From positions 4,646,642 to 4,710,641 of the forward strand of contig CM033116.1 in NCBI GenBank assembly GCA_019321725.1: 64,000 nt of DNA, in the 5' to 3' direction. Within the stretch, counting starts at the first letter, position 1. The number at the start of each line of letters is the position of its first letter. The DNA is from Paulownia fortunei. Taxonomy: Eukaryota > Streptophyta > Magnoliopsida > Lamiales > Paulowniaceae. A program made the translations under genes and the position numbers. A model generated the notes under the pieces. That model did no database searches. It was not told the DNA's origin and worked only from the letters and a program-made list of their open reading frames with translations. Below are positions 46,795 to 58,709 of this stretch, in pieces.

Positions 46795-48447
46795 GACTGT
46801 GTCTTCTGATGTTCAGCCTCAATATGGACAACATTGGCTGTAGTTATTAATACTCAGTTTGAGGATGCCTCAACATTTGACCAATTGGAAAGATTTATGT
46901 AATCCACCTTTATTTTGCAAGGATTTATGCAAACAAATTTTGTCCATCAAGAACAAAATGGAAAATCCCATTAAATTTCATTTGTAAATATGGAGAGAAT
47001 GCTATCTCTTATTTATTCGAAGAAATCTGTGGAGGCACCAGCAAATTTAGACTGGTACCTCATCAGCGTCTGCTAGGATTTCAGTAGAAATATGTGTTGT
47101 TGGAGTTGATGTTTTTAACAAAATAAAAGAAGTTAAAATTGCTAGAAAAGAGACATGACTTTAAAGAACCAGTCAAACTATGGCAACCAAAGGTATAACA
47201 TACTCCCTATATTCCAAAATTAATTGTTATTTGTACTTTTTCTTTTTTGGGACATTTTAAAATGAAGTTTTATTTTTTAAAATGTATATTTTTTTGTCAA
47301 AATAATTCCAAAATAAGGCAATATTTTCTAATATGAGTTATTTTTTTTACAATACAACTCACTTAATTAAAGTAATATCTAATATAACATTATTATCTTT
47401 CAACCACTACTCTGTAAAGCAATATTTACATAAAAAAGTCGATACATACTAAAATAAACAAAAGGATAAAAGAGAACTCTTCGAATCACAAATCTTTAAA
47501 TTGAACAAAGTTACCGCAATGGACTAGTTCCTCATAAATGCAGCAATAAAAAGACAAACAATTATGAGAAGGGACTTTCTTTCGAATATTTTCTTCTTCT
47601 TTGTTCGGTATGTAGCTTTGCGAGCAAGGAGTGCCACGCACAAGCGGAGCGAAAAGAAAGCGTAGGAGCATTCCGGGCAAGATTTATGGCCTCAGCTGCA
47701 GCTAAGTGAACTACTTCTACATATTCTATAAAAGTGAATACTAATTGTTGGATTGGATTTCAACCCAAATATATTTTTACTTTTTCAAGTCTTATCTATT
47801 TCACTTGTACTTCATTTTGGAGTGTGTTTATTCCAAATTTTGAACATATATTTTATTCCATTTATTTGCTCATTTCTTTAAATTTATACTTAATATATAT
47901 TTGTAATATAACACCATGTTAGAAATAGAAGCTCGGCATTTCTAGTTAATAAATATTGTTTGAAACTTATATTTATCCTCAAATTTCTAAAGCTTGATAT
48001 TCATAAATAACCAGAACCAAAATACTAAGTTGAAATTGTGCAAAATTAAGAAAAGGTAAGATGATTTATAGAGAAAACTCCTAAATTAAGACCACTGATA
48101 AAAATGTACATAGGTGGTCCTATCATTTAGGTAAGGAAATGAGCAAACTTAATTCGCCTTTTTGGACACAATGGCACAGCTTGATATGTTCCAAAATTCC
48201 AAAGTTAAGTCGAGATCGTTTTCCTTTTGTGGTCTCAAAAACCTCACACGTGAAAAGTTAATTATATATAAAGATTTTAGTCCAAAAAACTTGCAAATTT
48301 CTTGTAGAAGAAATTTCCAGTATTGATTACCTAAATTATGTAACAAAGGTAAAAAGCTATTTTTGCAGATATTTGAGTCTCAATTGCCACACAATAGGAC
48401 AGTTGTTGATGAAACTGAAAGGAAATGCCAACTTTAGAAATCCTTGG

Positions 48448-48828
48448 GTTTTGTTTGGTTTTATTTCCAATTGATTTGAAAAATGTATTTTGAGAGAATG
48501 TATTTTGATAGTGAAATTAAAAAATTTGTAGAGAAAGAAAATATGTTGGGATGTTTTGTTGGAAAGAAATGATATGATGTATTTTTTGGGACATTTTTTA
48601 CTATAAATATTTTTGTCTAGTTAGTGTCAAATATTTTCAACTGTAAATATATTGTCAATATTATTTTATTATAATTAATGTGGCATAATAAAGTATATGA
48701 TTATTTAAATATTGTAATTAATAATTAAAATTTTGAGGAAATGAAAATATTATTTTCAAAAAATATAAGTATCAAATGCATTTTTATTTTTGAAAACGGA
48801 AAGTGCCGGAGCTAAAATGAAACCAAAC
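48448..48828 (+). mobile_element. TIR-bearing MITE with direct target repeat
   Basis: The block is flanked by a perfect direct repeat AAATCCTTGG (48438-48447 and 48829-48838). Inside, the left end GTTTTGTTTGGTTTTATTTC and the reverse complement of the right end, GTTTGGTTTCATTTTAGC, form an imperfect inverted repeat. The core is AT-rich and non-coding. A target repeat of 8-10 bases fits hAT (8) or Mutator-like (9-10) families. The uncertainty comes from ambiguity in the exact ends. Confidence 0.78.
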
Positions 48829-50461
48829 AAATCCTTGGTATTTTTTAGCCCTATGAATCAAAAAGTTGCAACGATTTTGGGCATCTGAAAATAAAGTCCA
48901 CGTTTATAACTAAATCTTGATTTATTTCAGGGGCTTAATTTCGATGAAGTCATTCAAAAATGACGTCAAGAAGAATGAATTTGTAAGAATGTCTCATTTA
49001 TAATTAATGACACATATATAATGCCTAGTAATTTTAGTAGTGTTTCAATTTTAGAATATAAAACACCAAAATGAAAAATAAAATAAATGAAATGGGATGA
49101 CCTATGGCTGTGTCTTTTGGAAGAAATTCAAGCATAATTAGCAGCCATCACCACATATATAAAAACTTATAAACACAACTATAATTTATTTTTTTTATGA
49201 CAGGACCCACAGTCATTAATTAAAATTAAAATTATTTTGTCTCGATCCACTACTAAATTTTATATGTTTATTTTTTATTTAGTTGGCCGTCATATCATTA
49301 TTATATCATCACCATAATATTAATTTTCTCACCAAATAATTATTTTTTTCTAAATTTCGAACATTTGACCAAAATTTGAATATTTTAGACTAAAAAACTT
49401 AAATTGCAACTCAGTCAAAAAATAATAGACCAAAATTACTAATTGAACATATGTAAATTAAAAATTAAAAATAAATAAATTTACCGGATCAAAAATGTAA
49501 TTTTGATGAATTAAATAGTAGCTGCCTTTTAAAGGCCACATGTATCACAAAAAACTTGTAATGGGTCACCGGTACCATGACTAGAGCACGAAATGTCTAT
49601 ATAAATATTAAACAAATCCTTGAATAATACTATATTAATCCTACTTGTCAAAGTTCCCAACATGATCATTAAATGTGAGTCATGAGTTTCTACTCAATTA
49701 GCATTAATTTTGTGTTGCTCGTTGGGATGTCAACGACCCGAACCCGTTACTAATTAACCTTGGATGGGTTCAAATTGAATAAAAGAATAATTGGAAGGAT
49801 AACGGGTATATTTTTTTGATCCTTTGGGTTCAGAATGAGTAATAGATTCAAAAGGACTTGCGGCGGATACAAGGTGCATAAATAAATTAAGATTTTATAT
49901 ATTTGATTTTTATTTTTTTTCTCCTCCCACCCTTATTTTTTCGATCTCTACACTTCTATTATATATTAAAATAATTATTTATTTTCTAACTACTTTTTAA
50001 CTATTTTTCTGTTTGATTTTTTTTCAAAAATAAAATAACTAACGGATTTGAAAGGTTAGACCTATCAGGTATGATTCCAAAATTTATATTTTTCTTGTCG
50101 AGACGGATCCTGAATTCAATCAGACCCATCCCAAATTGACCCATTCACGTCCCTACTTGCTCTTTGAATTCCTGTCTAGAAGCAAACCCTTAATAAATAC
50201 TGAAAAAAGAATGGAGATTCAATGCGAAAGCAATATGGTAAGAAGTCCTACCTTAATTTACTCAAGTACCCCGCTAACCAAGATCCCAAATCTTGGAGTT
50301 ATGTCAAAACGTGGCAAGTGGAATTTTCAATGTTTGAAAATCAATTATTGATATATTATTATTCACATTCAATTAGCAGTTCTTTTTTAGCTAAAATCTC
50401 AGAATATATACTGTCCTAGTAAGAGAAGCAAGTTGGTTTTGAAGGAAACTTGAATATGATA

Positions 50462-50658
50462 CTCCCTCCCTTATAAATTAATGAATTTAGCTTGATTCGA
50501 CAGGGTATTTTAAATAAGAGCAAAAAAATTATAAGTTTTGTGCATTTTAATATTATTGTAGTGGTTGAAAAATAGATTTTGGAAAATAAATTTTTATTTT
50601 GGAATGCTCCCGCCCACCCCCTAAAAAAATGAGAACAATAAATTTAGAATAGATGGAA
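50462..50658 (+). mobile_element. Stowaway-like MITE
   Basis: The left end CTCCCTCCCTTATAAATTAA and the reverse complement of the right end, TTCCATCTATTCTAAATTTA, are imperfect inverted repeats. TA dinucleotides lie immediately outside both ends. The CTCCCTCC start is typical of plant Stowaway families. It is diverged, so probably old. Confidence 0.65.
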
Positions 50659-52154
50659 TATTAAAAACATAGGAGTGCATAATTACTAGCATTATATCTT
50701 ACATATGAATGCGCATGAAATTTGAAAGTTAATTTATAGAGGGATCAATAATATTAAAGTAATTAATTTTTCACGTAAATCCATAATATCGAAAGAATTT
50801 GAATCGTTAGATTATCCATAAGGATCTAGTGGTCATCATGATCCAAATGTTGATAGTGTAGGACTAGCATGATGATCCCCAAACCATGTAAAAATATTAT
50901 AACATCTCTAGGACAAATCAAATTTCAAGGCAAGAGTTATACTTGTCTACCCAAAGGCTAGAGTTTTAATAGTTACCTTGATGCAAAGCGTGAAAATTTA
51001 TAACTATAGTTGTGCAGCCAAGAAGTGCAGTGCTATAAAGACTAAGAAAGATGCAGCACAGAACATGCTAAAATTATGGGTTACATCTGTTCATTTACAG
51101 AGAACCACCAGTTGAATAGCCAAGAAGAGGCTTTCAGTTCAAAAATTTAAGGGCCCCATGAAATGTGGTTCAAAGATGATGCAGAAAGTAATCATGTTCG
51201 TAATAGATATGATCTCTTATTGTAAATTCTATTGCATCTTTTATTACATTATATTTGATTATACGCTATATGGAGAATCTTTTATATGCATGACGACAAT
51301 TAGTACAATGTAATAGAAGATCCCGTCCCTAATAACAACCAATCTGATGAGATCATTCAACCCTGTGCCTCATGAAATTCTGGATATCTAACTTGTAAAC
51401 AGAAATATGTGGTACTTCACATTAACCTCTTCCTTGTGATAGTTCTTTTTTATGTATTTCTGGTTGGATTTGATTTACCACTTATAGGGTGGAACTGGTG
51501 AAAAATGAAATGTTGATCAAATCCCATATCTCCATGAAACAGAAGATTTCTGTACTTAAATAGACTAACTAAATCATGCCATTGTCTTAAGATTCTCACT
51601 TTATTTTGACCTTTTCAGGTTTAAAGCAAGCTTTCTTGAAATATGTTGAGAGCACAAATAGCCAATCTTCATTCCAATTTTGGGCACCTGTTCTCTTCTG
51701 TTTACCTTTTGTGGTGTTATCACAAATTCTGCAAAAACTTATCCTCATTCACGTGTGCAAAGCACTCTAAAGGCAGCCAAGTTGTCAATATGTCAAGAAT
51801 CAATTATTAGATAATCACTGAGATTGAATTGCTTTTCCTAACGCTATGTTTGGATCTTGAATTTTAGAAAGGAACTGGAAGAGGTAAAGGAAAAGGATCA
51901 ACAAATAAACCACACAGGTACTATCAAGAACCAAACATACCACAAGGGTTTCCATGTCCAAAATCATTAGCATAGCCATAATACATTCTCCAGAAAAGAA
52001 GGAAAATCATTTTACATTCTACAAGTTTTTGTTAGTTTACCAAGATCAAATGCATAAAACCCCTACTTCTTTCATGAGTAATGAACAGCCAAAAATTATT
52101 TGAAAAAAAAAATAAAAAATAATAAATAATATACTGAAAAACAAGCTTCAAGTT

Positions 52155-53054
52155 TCATATGTTCTTACAGGCGCAGATCATTAATGAGAACTCAACTTTA
52201 TCTTGATCTTTCTGCACCAGTTTCTCTTCCAGCCACAACCTGCTCTCCAATCCACTTCTAGTCCTGAACATAAACACCGCATACCCGGAGTCGGGATTGT
52301 AGAACCAATCATGAACATCCCACATCAGATCAACAAGCAAACCATCCAAGAAAATTGTCTGATTGCCCCTGAAATTCCATTGCAGCCTCTTCACCCGAAT
52401 TACCATCTTTTTGTCGATGCACACCGATAGCACTGGATGCTTGAGCCCTTCATTTTCCCCGCTACAACGAATCAAAATGTCGTGGGCACTGCCTGTATCA
52501 CAGAATTGAGCCTTTGTTGAATAGAGAGTATTGCCCGAAAAGTGTTCTTGACGCGAAAGTAATGAGAATTTGGCAGTTTGAGTGCCAGTTTTCAGCTTCT
52601 TTGCCATAGCTTCTTGGGCCATGTCTCCAAGAATTATGCCAAGTTCTGAATCAAAGGTGATGAAGACATAAAAACTGTCGACGGGTTCGGGCCCATGTTG
52701 GTACCGGGCCGCAGAAAGATCCCAAAAGACTTCAATTTTACAGGTGTGGGATTCAAGTGATTTGCTGCCTTTCAACTTTCTGAATAACCGTGAATTGGTG
52801 TTGAGTTTGAGGGCGCTTGATGGATCCTCACCAAAGTTTATGCTGAGGCCTTGAGACAAACTGTTCTTGCTCCATGTGACTGTGATCAATATCTGCTTTT
52901 GGGTGGAGAGAACAGTTCTGTATAAACATGTGACAGCATTTTGAATTGAAGGGTTGAGACCTGGAGAAATGCAGGAATTGTTTGAATAACTAGAACATGA
53001 AGTATCAGAGACCTGCACCGCATATTCACTAAAACAAGATGCAAAGTCTCTCAT
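52155..53054 (-). CDS. DUF868 family protein
   Basis: Intronless ORF of 299 residues starting MRDFASCFSEYAVQVSD. Conserved family blocks follow in order: NAVTCLYRTVLSTQKQILIT, VTWSKN, LSINFGED, KSLESHTCKIEVFWDLSAAR, GPEPVDSFYVFITFDSELGI, LGDM, RQEHFSGNTLYSTKAQFCD, HDILIRCSGEN and WNFRGNQTIFLDGLLVDLMW. The last is followed by VHDWFYNP, GYAVFMFRTRSG and the end of the domain. Length matches the plant family (about 290-340). The function of DUF868 proteins is not established; there is no signal peptide or membrane segment. The ATG at 53054 is chosen because the family N-terminus begins there. A frame extension upstream would run through the GT/GA microsatellite and encode an artefactual Leu-Ser/Thr-His repeat. 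Confidence 0.92.
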   Translation of the reverse strand: MRDFASCFSEYAVQVSDTSCSSYSNNSCISPGLNPSIQNAVTCLYRTVLSTQKQILITVTWSKNSLSQGLSINFGEDPSSALKLNTNSRLFRKLKGSKSLESHTCKIEVFWDLSAARYQHGPEPVDSFYVFITFDSELGIILGDMAQEAMAKKLKTGTQTAKFSLLSRQEHFSGNTLYSTKAQFCDTGSAHDILIRCSGENEGLKHPVLSVCIDKKMVIRVKRLQWNFRGNQTIFLDGLLVDLMWDVHDWFYNPDSGYAVFMFRTRSGLESRLWLEEKLVQKDQDKVEFSLMICACKNI

Positions 53055-53068
53055 TTTGTCTGCCTTTC

Positions 53069-53072
<4 letters not shown>

Positions 53073-53125
<53 letters not shown>

Positions 53126-53126
53126 T
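53073..53126 (+). repeat. Compound microsatellite (GT)n(GA)n in the DUF868 5' UTR
   Basis: About 13 GT and 13 GA units lie 19-72 bases upstream of the DUF868 start codon. Read in the sense of the gene they form a (CT)n(CA)n leader. CT-rich leaders are common in plant 5' UTRs and can affect expression. Confidence 0.93.
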
Positions 53127-54041
53127 TTTAAGAAGAAATTGAAGGCAAAACAAAGCCTGGCAATATTCTGAACAAGAAATTTTGTGAGGAAGCTGAACAG
53201 CCAAAATCCAGTTCCCCGACAGGCCCGTGTATGTCTTAAATATGGTTCTTTCTCTGCGCTCTCTTGCTCATCTAATGATGGAGGAAAGAACGGAAATTTG
53301 AGACAGAAACTTTCAAAGTCTGTTTCTTTATTTCTTGACAGTTCATCTGAGAAACTGTCGCATAAATATAAGAAAGATGGACAGAAGGGATGCAGCAATG
53401 TACTAATGACAATGGCAGTGTTGCTTTGTTTTACTTTATAAATTAATTATGTTCTTGTTACCTATGGATCAATCGTTGACTAGAATATATATGCAAAAAA
53501 CATGAAGTCCTATTATGTTTATCTAACCGTATTAGTAATCGAAAATCAGTCATTAGTCAATAGTCATGGTGAGAAAAACCTCACTTTATACCATTAAGAA
53601 GTCTTAAAGATGAAAAAACTTCCAGCATTAATTTTGATTCCTATATATATAATGATTATTTCGTCTACGCAACAAATGTGACACCCTAAAATACTGATAA
53701 AAAATTTTATTTTAAATTTTATTTTATTTTCTATTATAATATATTAATTATTTATTATGTATACACCGAATAGAATTCCACACATAATAGATAATTAATA
53801 TAATAAATTTTATAATAAAATATAATATCTGCCTAAAATAAATGTCCAAAAAATTAGTTAAAACTTCAAAATCAGTTCTAAAAACTCAAAAGTAATGGTA
53901 AAAAATAAATGCATCCCAGCATGTATTTTAAGTGAGGATACTTACGAAGAATGAACGACTATTTTAACGTGTAAAAATTTGTTAATAAAAAGGCATCACG
54001 CATATTTGGTGGACGACTTCTTGTCAGAGGTAAAGTCGTGC

Positions 54042-54160
54042 TAGCACTTTTATGCCGTGTTGAATCATGGTAGAAACTAGAAATTCGCATTCTCCATGGG
54101 TAGCACTTTTATGCCGTGTTGAATCATGGTAGAAACTAGAAAATTTGCATTCTCCATGGG
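54042..54160 (+). repeat. Two-copy tandem repeat, 59-60 bp unit
   Basis: TAGCACTTTTATGCCGTGTT and the following bases, through ATTCTCCATGGG, occur at 54042-54100 and again at 54101-54160 with one or two differences. The near identity implies a recent event. Confidence 0.95.
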
Positions 54161-56724
54161 TGGTAGTGGTAAGTACAATGCGATGAGTGTGACCGTGAGT
54201 GTTTGGCCCCCAACAAATTAAAACCCGGTCTGCTGACCCACCAACTTCTGATCACTGCACACCTATGGCTAAAAGCAGAGTCATATGGTGAAACAAATAA
54301 TTTCCCTTTTTCTGAAGTTTAGCTTGTGAGTTTCTTTTATGTCCCTTGATTTTCTAGTTGAATTTAATCGCATCGAATAGATTATTTATTTAAATTTATT
54401 TAAATTTGTAATGAGTTTTAATTTTTTTATTTAAATTTGATTTAATTGTTAATCAAATTGAATTTAAACAAATTTTAATTAAGTCGGACACAAATTAAGT
54501 TCAAATAATTTTTACACATATTTTATCATTTTTTACTAATCAAATTGAGTTCCAAATCATATCAGACGAAAAAAATATATTCAAATTTATTTTGTTATGT
54601 TTAATGAATTGAGCTCAAATGAGTTTTTAACGATCAATCTCTTGAATTGAATATTAAGTAAGTTGATTTGCTTTTTCACAATGTTGTATGTAGTACACAT
54701 ACATTGATTGCTTATTTTGTATGCAAAGTATTTTATTTGACAAAAATATAATATTTAATATAACATTCAATACATATATACTGAATGTAGCATGGATTCA
54801 ATCGACCCGTCTTTTCTTCTTTATAGTGAAAGTCATTAAAAATCCAATTAAGAGTAACATATTAATGCAGAGTTATCCTTTCTGTTATGACAAGATTGAT
54901 TAATGCTATATTTGTAACGTTAGAACATGTAAAATCATGGTATGAAAGTTGTTATTGTCCTTTTTTTTATGAGAAATAATCAATTTTATGTTCTTGAGGT
55001 CTTTTCACATCTCCTTGGAGCCTCCATGAGGAGGGACACCGAAAGAGGGTGGGTGAGAGTAATTAAAGTGAGAAAAATAAAAAATGAAAGCACGAAAAGA
55101 AAAATGAAGAAGAAATAAAGGAAAATAAAAAAGAATGAACGACGGAAGAAAAAGGGCTACTGCCCTAATCGAAATTTAAAATCAAGAAAAGTGGGTCTTA
55201 TTTGAGGAGTTGTTGATAATTGATAAGACTTTTAAATTTGTTTATAATGCATATATATATATATATATATATATTGTAATGAGATTCCGCCTTTAATCTA
55301 GAATTCTGAAAGGTTTACAGAATATCAACTAATAGTCTGATTAATTCATAGTTTACAATCAACTTTGAGATAATATTAGATACAAAATAAATACTCATGT
55401 TCGTTTTGACCAACAGCAACACTCATGTCAATTCGGATCTTTTATTAGTGTATTGGTGTTTTGTCCATATTATTATATAAAATATCTCCTTAAATAAATA
55501 TTTGATTGATATTACAAAAACTTAATGTGTATTCGTAAAATATTAAAAAAAAACAATAAATAAATATATATTAACAACAACATACAACATTGCTACTCAT
55601 TATTTAAAACCTCTCCAAATGTGAAGCTACGATTATTCTTTGATTATTTTTAAGATTAAATCATCCCAAATTATAAAAATTCATTTATCTTTCGAAACTA
55701 TAAATACTCCCGTGATATATTACAAATATTTTCTTAATATTTATTTTTATTTTATAAATACCCCCATTAGGTGTAATTTATAAAGTATAAATAAATATCA
55801 AGAAAATATTTATAATATAGAAATTCAAATATTTTTTTAATAAATAACTCAAATTTTAAAAATAATTTTTATAATTCATCCTTATTTTTAATGATACCAC
55901 CTCTTTCCATGTAAATATAAGAATGCAAAAAAAAAAAAAAAAAAAAAATGGGGAAGGGGATAAGGGGATAGGGGAATCTACCTCACAACCATATAGTGTT
56001 CAATGAAAAGAATTATTGCTTGCCTTTGGGCAGGAGATGAATGGACATTTGCTAAGGAGCATTGGAGTCCAGGTGGTGAGGTCCCTGTTCCCCAATTAAT
56101 AGCCAACAAGTAGATTGTATGGGGTTGGTTGATCCAATTTAATAGCTTCCTGAGTACTTTTTAAGATTGATCAGATATTATTGCTCATCACTGCTACAAA
56201 GTACAAATCTTTGCCATACAGTTATATCAATGTTTTCTTGAATTGTGACCTGATACTAATTAGGGGCTAAGTCCAATGAATTTGTGGGACAATCTTTATA
56301 TCTTCAAAACTATTTTATTCATACTTAAACATTAAATAAATGCTCACAAAAGAGGGTAAGCATTTAATTGGAGTGGAGTGCAAACTTTGAGATGAAATTA
56401 CATCAAAAAAAAAAAAAAAAAAAGTGTGGGTTGAATTCATACTGCACGCAATATATATGCATTATGTGTACGCCGACTGTCCTATTTTTTTATATATTTC
56501 ATACTTTTAATAATAATTGTTTGTCAAGCTAGTTTAACTATTTCACTTTTGAGTTTAATTCTTAGATCTAATTTGATCAGATCCAAATCGATCATAAGAT
56601 AAAGGTACAAATAGTTGTCAATTAATAAGAAAGAATTGAATCACTTTTTAAGTAAATAAGGGATATTAATATGATCAAGTTTGAAAATGCCCTTATGAAA
56701 GAGGTCAGCTAGTTTTAGAGGGTG

Positions 56725-57090
56725 TGAATTTATAAATTGTTCAAAATATTTTATAAGTTGTTTAGATATTTAAAAGCTGTCAAAAATATTTGGTAATTTT
56801 TTTTAAAAAAAAAGGTTATAAAATTCAAAAAAATTATTTTAAATCTTATAAACTCCTAAAAAAAGTATCTCCACTCCAATTGATTTTTAAAATAAGATTT
56901 TATTTTAACAAACTCCTTTAATTTTGATAATTTTAATTATTAAATTACCAACATTTTAAAAGTTTTAAATTTTATTTTATCCAAACACTTTAATAATTTA
57001 TTTTTAAAATAAAATTTATTATTTTATAAATTTTAAAAATATATTTTAAAAATGTATGAAGTTATAAGATGTTTTAAATAAGGTCTCCGA
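56725..57090 (+). repeat. Dispersed AT-rich repeat, copy 2
   Basis: Shares the ordered motifs of the copy at 37475-37855. Here the ends, TTCAAAATATTTTATAAG and the reverse complement of CTTATAAGATGTTTTAAATA, are weak inverted repeats, which fits a MITE. Confidence 0.6.
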
Positions 57091-57282
57091 CTTCCATCAA
57101 AACGTGGCCATAGAACAGACATGTCTGTCAATTGCAATCTATGTGTTTACCCTGAAATTTTGTAATGGATTGGTGCAAAACAAGTTTCCAAAAATAGAAA
57201 TAAAACTTGTTTGCCTAACATTTTGTGTGTTTTCATTTCTTTTATACTAGAATTTAATTCAGTGTTTATATTGTAAAATTTA

Positions 57283-57350
57283 TGAATTTTGTTTTAAAAA
57301 TTTAAAGGCAAATTTTTGAATTTTGTTTTAAAATTTTAAAGGCAAATTTT
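57283..57350 (+). repeat. Two-copy tandem repeat, 34 bp unit
   Basis: TGAATTTTGTTTTAAAA followed by TTTAAAGGCAAATTTT occurs at 57283-57316 and 57317-57350 with a single mismatch. Confidence 0.85.
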
Positions 57351-58652
57351 TAAAAATAAAAAATATATTGGGATCTGTAAAACGGGCAGCTATCAAGAAG
57401 ATATTGGTCTTTTGACCTTATTGCCCCAACTCAAAATTTTGAATGCTTGGAAGTTTCAACTTTCACTTTCTTACTTTTTATTTCTTATTAAAATGGCAAA
57501 AGAAGTCTTTGTTTTTATATTTTTCCGCTAATTAAAGTATTGAACTTCTTAATTTTATTAGAATGCATATTATATCATTAGAAAGAGATCTTGGTTGTAC
57601 GTACAAGGTTAATATTGAAAAAAATTACAATTATTTTGGATTTATATATATGGCATTTGCTTTTAGAAATGTTAAATATTGATTTGGGGATAAATTAGTG
57701 TACTTGAATTTAAATCGAGATGATTTGAGTTCGGATATTTGAGAATTCGTGATAATCTAAAATATCAACACACGTTATGCTTGTTGGGGTGACTCACAAC
57801 TAAACCCTCCGAGAAAATGAATAAAAGATGTAAAAGTTATTTTATAAGACATATGTATATGGTATTTATATTAATCGATTCTTGTAGGTCGTACAGATTA
57901 GAATTTAGATATCATGATATCGTTAACTGATACATCTCATCTATCTACTGTATCAACGACGGGGAACTCGAGTCGGATCAATTTTCAAGTAAAAATACTC
58001 AAATTTATGAGTATTTTTAATATTTTGATGATATTTTAAGGATACTACAATAATTTCAGTGCTTGTTACGTCAAACCAAAGTAAAGAATGTAGAAACTTT
58101 CAAAAATTAATGTTTAATTGAATAAAGAAATGCAGTTAATGGCTATTGCTAATTAAGGCACTACTTAAACCTATAATAATGAAATACAACTATTTGCAAG
58201 TGCAAGCCCACAGATTCTCTACTAATCAGTTTTGAACCCACAAAAAATCTAATTAAATATTTTTTTAGGTCTTTTGCTAAATTATTTTTTTAAAAAAAAT
58301 TCAAGACGAGACATTTTTTCATCTAGAACATCTTCTATTTAATCTAAGTCCTTACAGCACTAATCTTCATTTAAAAATGTTTAACTGAGATTGTTAGCCA
58401 TAAATGAATCTTTTTAAGTCAAAATGGGCATATTATATTGGGCAGTACCTATGGTTTTGACAGCCTAGTTGGTTCTTGGAATTTGTCCAAAATTAATTTC
58501 TTTTTGTCATTTTTTTCCATGGTTTTTTATAGTTTAATTCTGTACATTAGTTAGTTACTGAAGGCAACTTCTAGATTCCTTGTTCCTTTAGCTGCCGTCC
58601 GAAGTCACTTTCTCGTGTCATCTAAAGAAATTATTACACACATATTGTAAAT

Positions 58653-58709
58653 ACCACTTGCCTTCTCAAATTCATACTTAAACAAAACCACTTGCCTTCT
58701 CAAATTGTA
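58653..58709 (+). repeat. Short direct duplication, 35 bp period
   Basis: ACCACTTGCCTTCTCAAATT appears twice, 35 bases apart, separated by an A-rich linker. Confidence 0.85.

Larger units (their letters stand above)
46795..52154. other. AT-rich intergenic region with MITEs
   Basis: No gene is recognised. Two short transposons are listed separately (48448-48828 and 50462-50658). At 47200-47230 the phrase ATACTCCCTATATTCCAAAA looks like one end of another Stowaway-type element with no clear partner. The last 200-300 bases are probably the 3' UTR of the DUF868 gene. Confidence 0.5.

Noticed and set aside
53055..53204. N-terminal extension of the DUF868 protein
   Set aside because: It is encoded by the GT/GA microsatellite and its upstream codon is not ATG.
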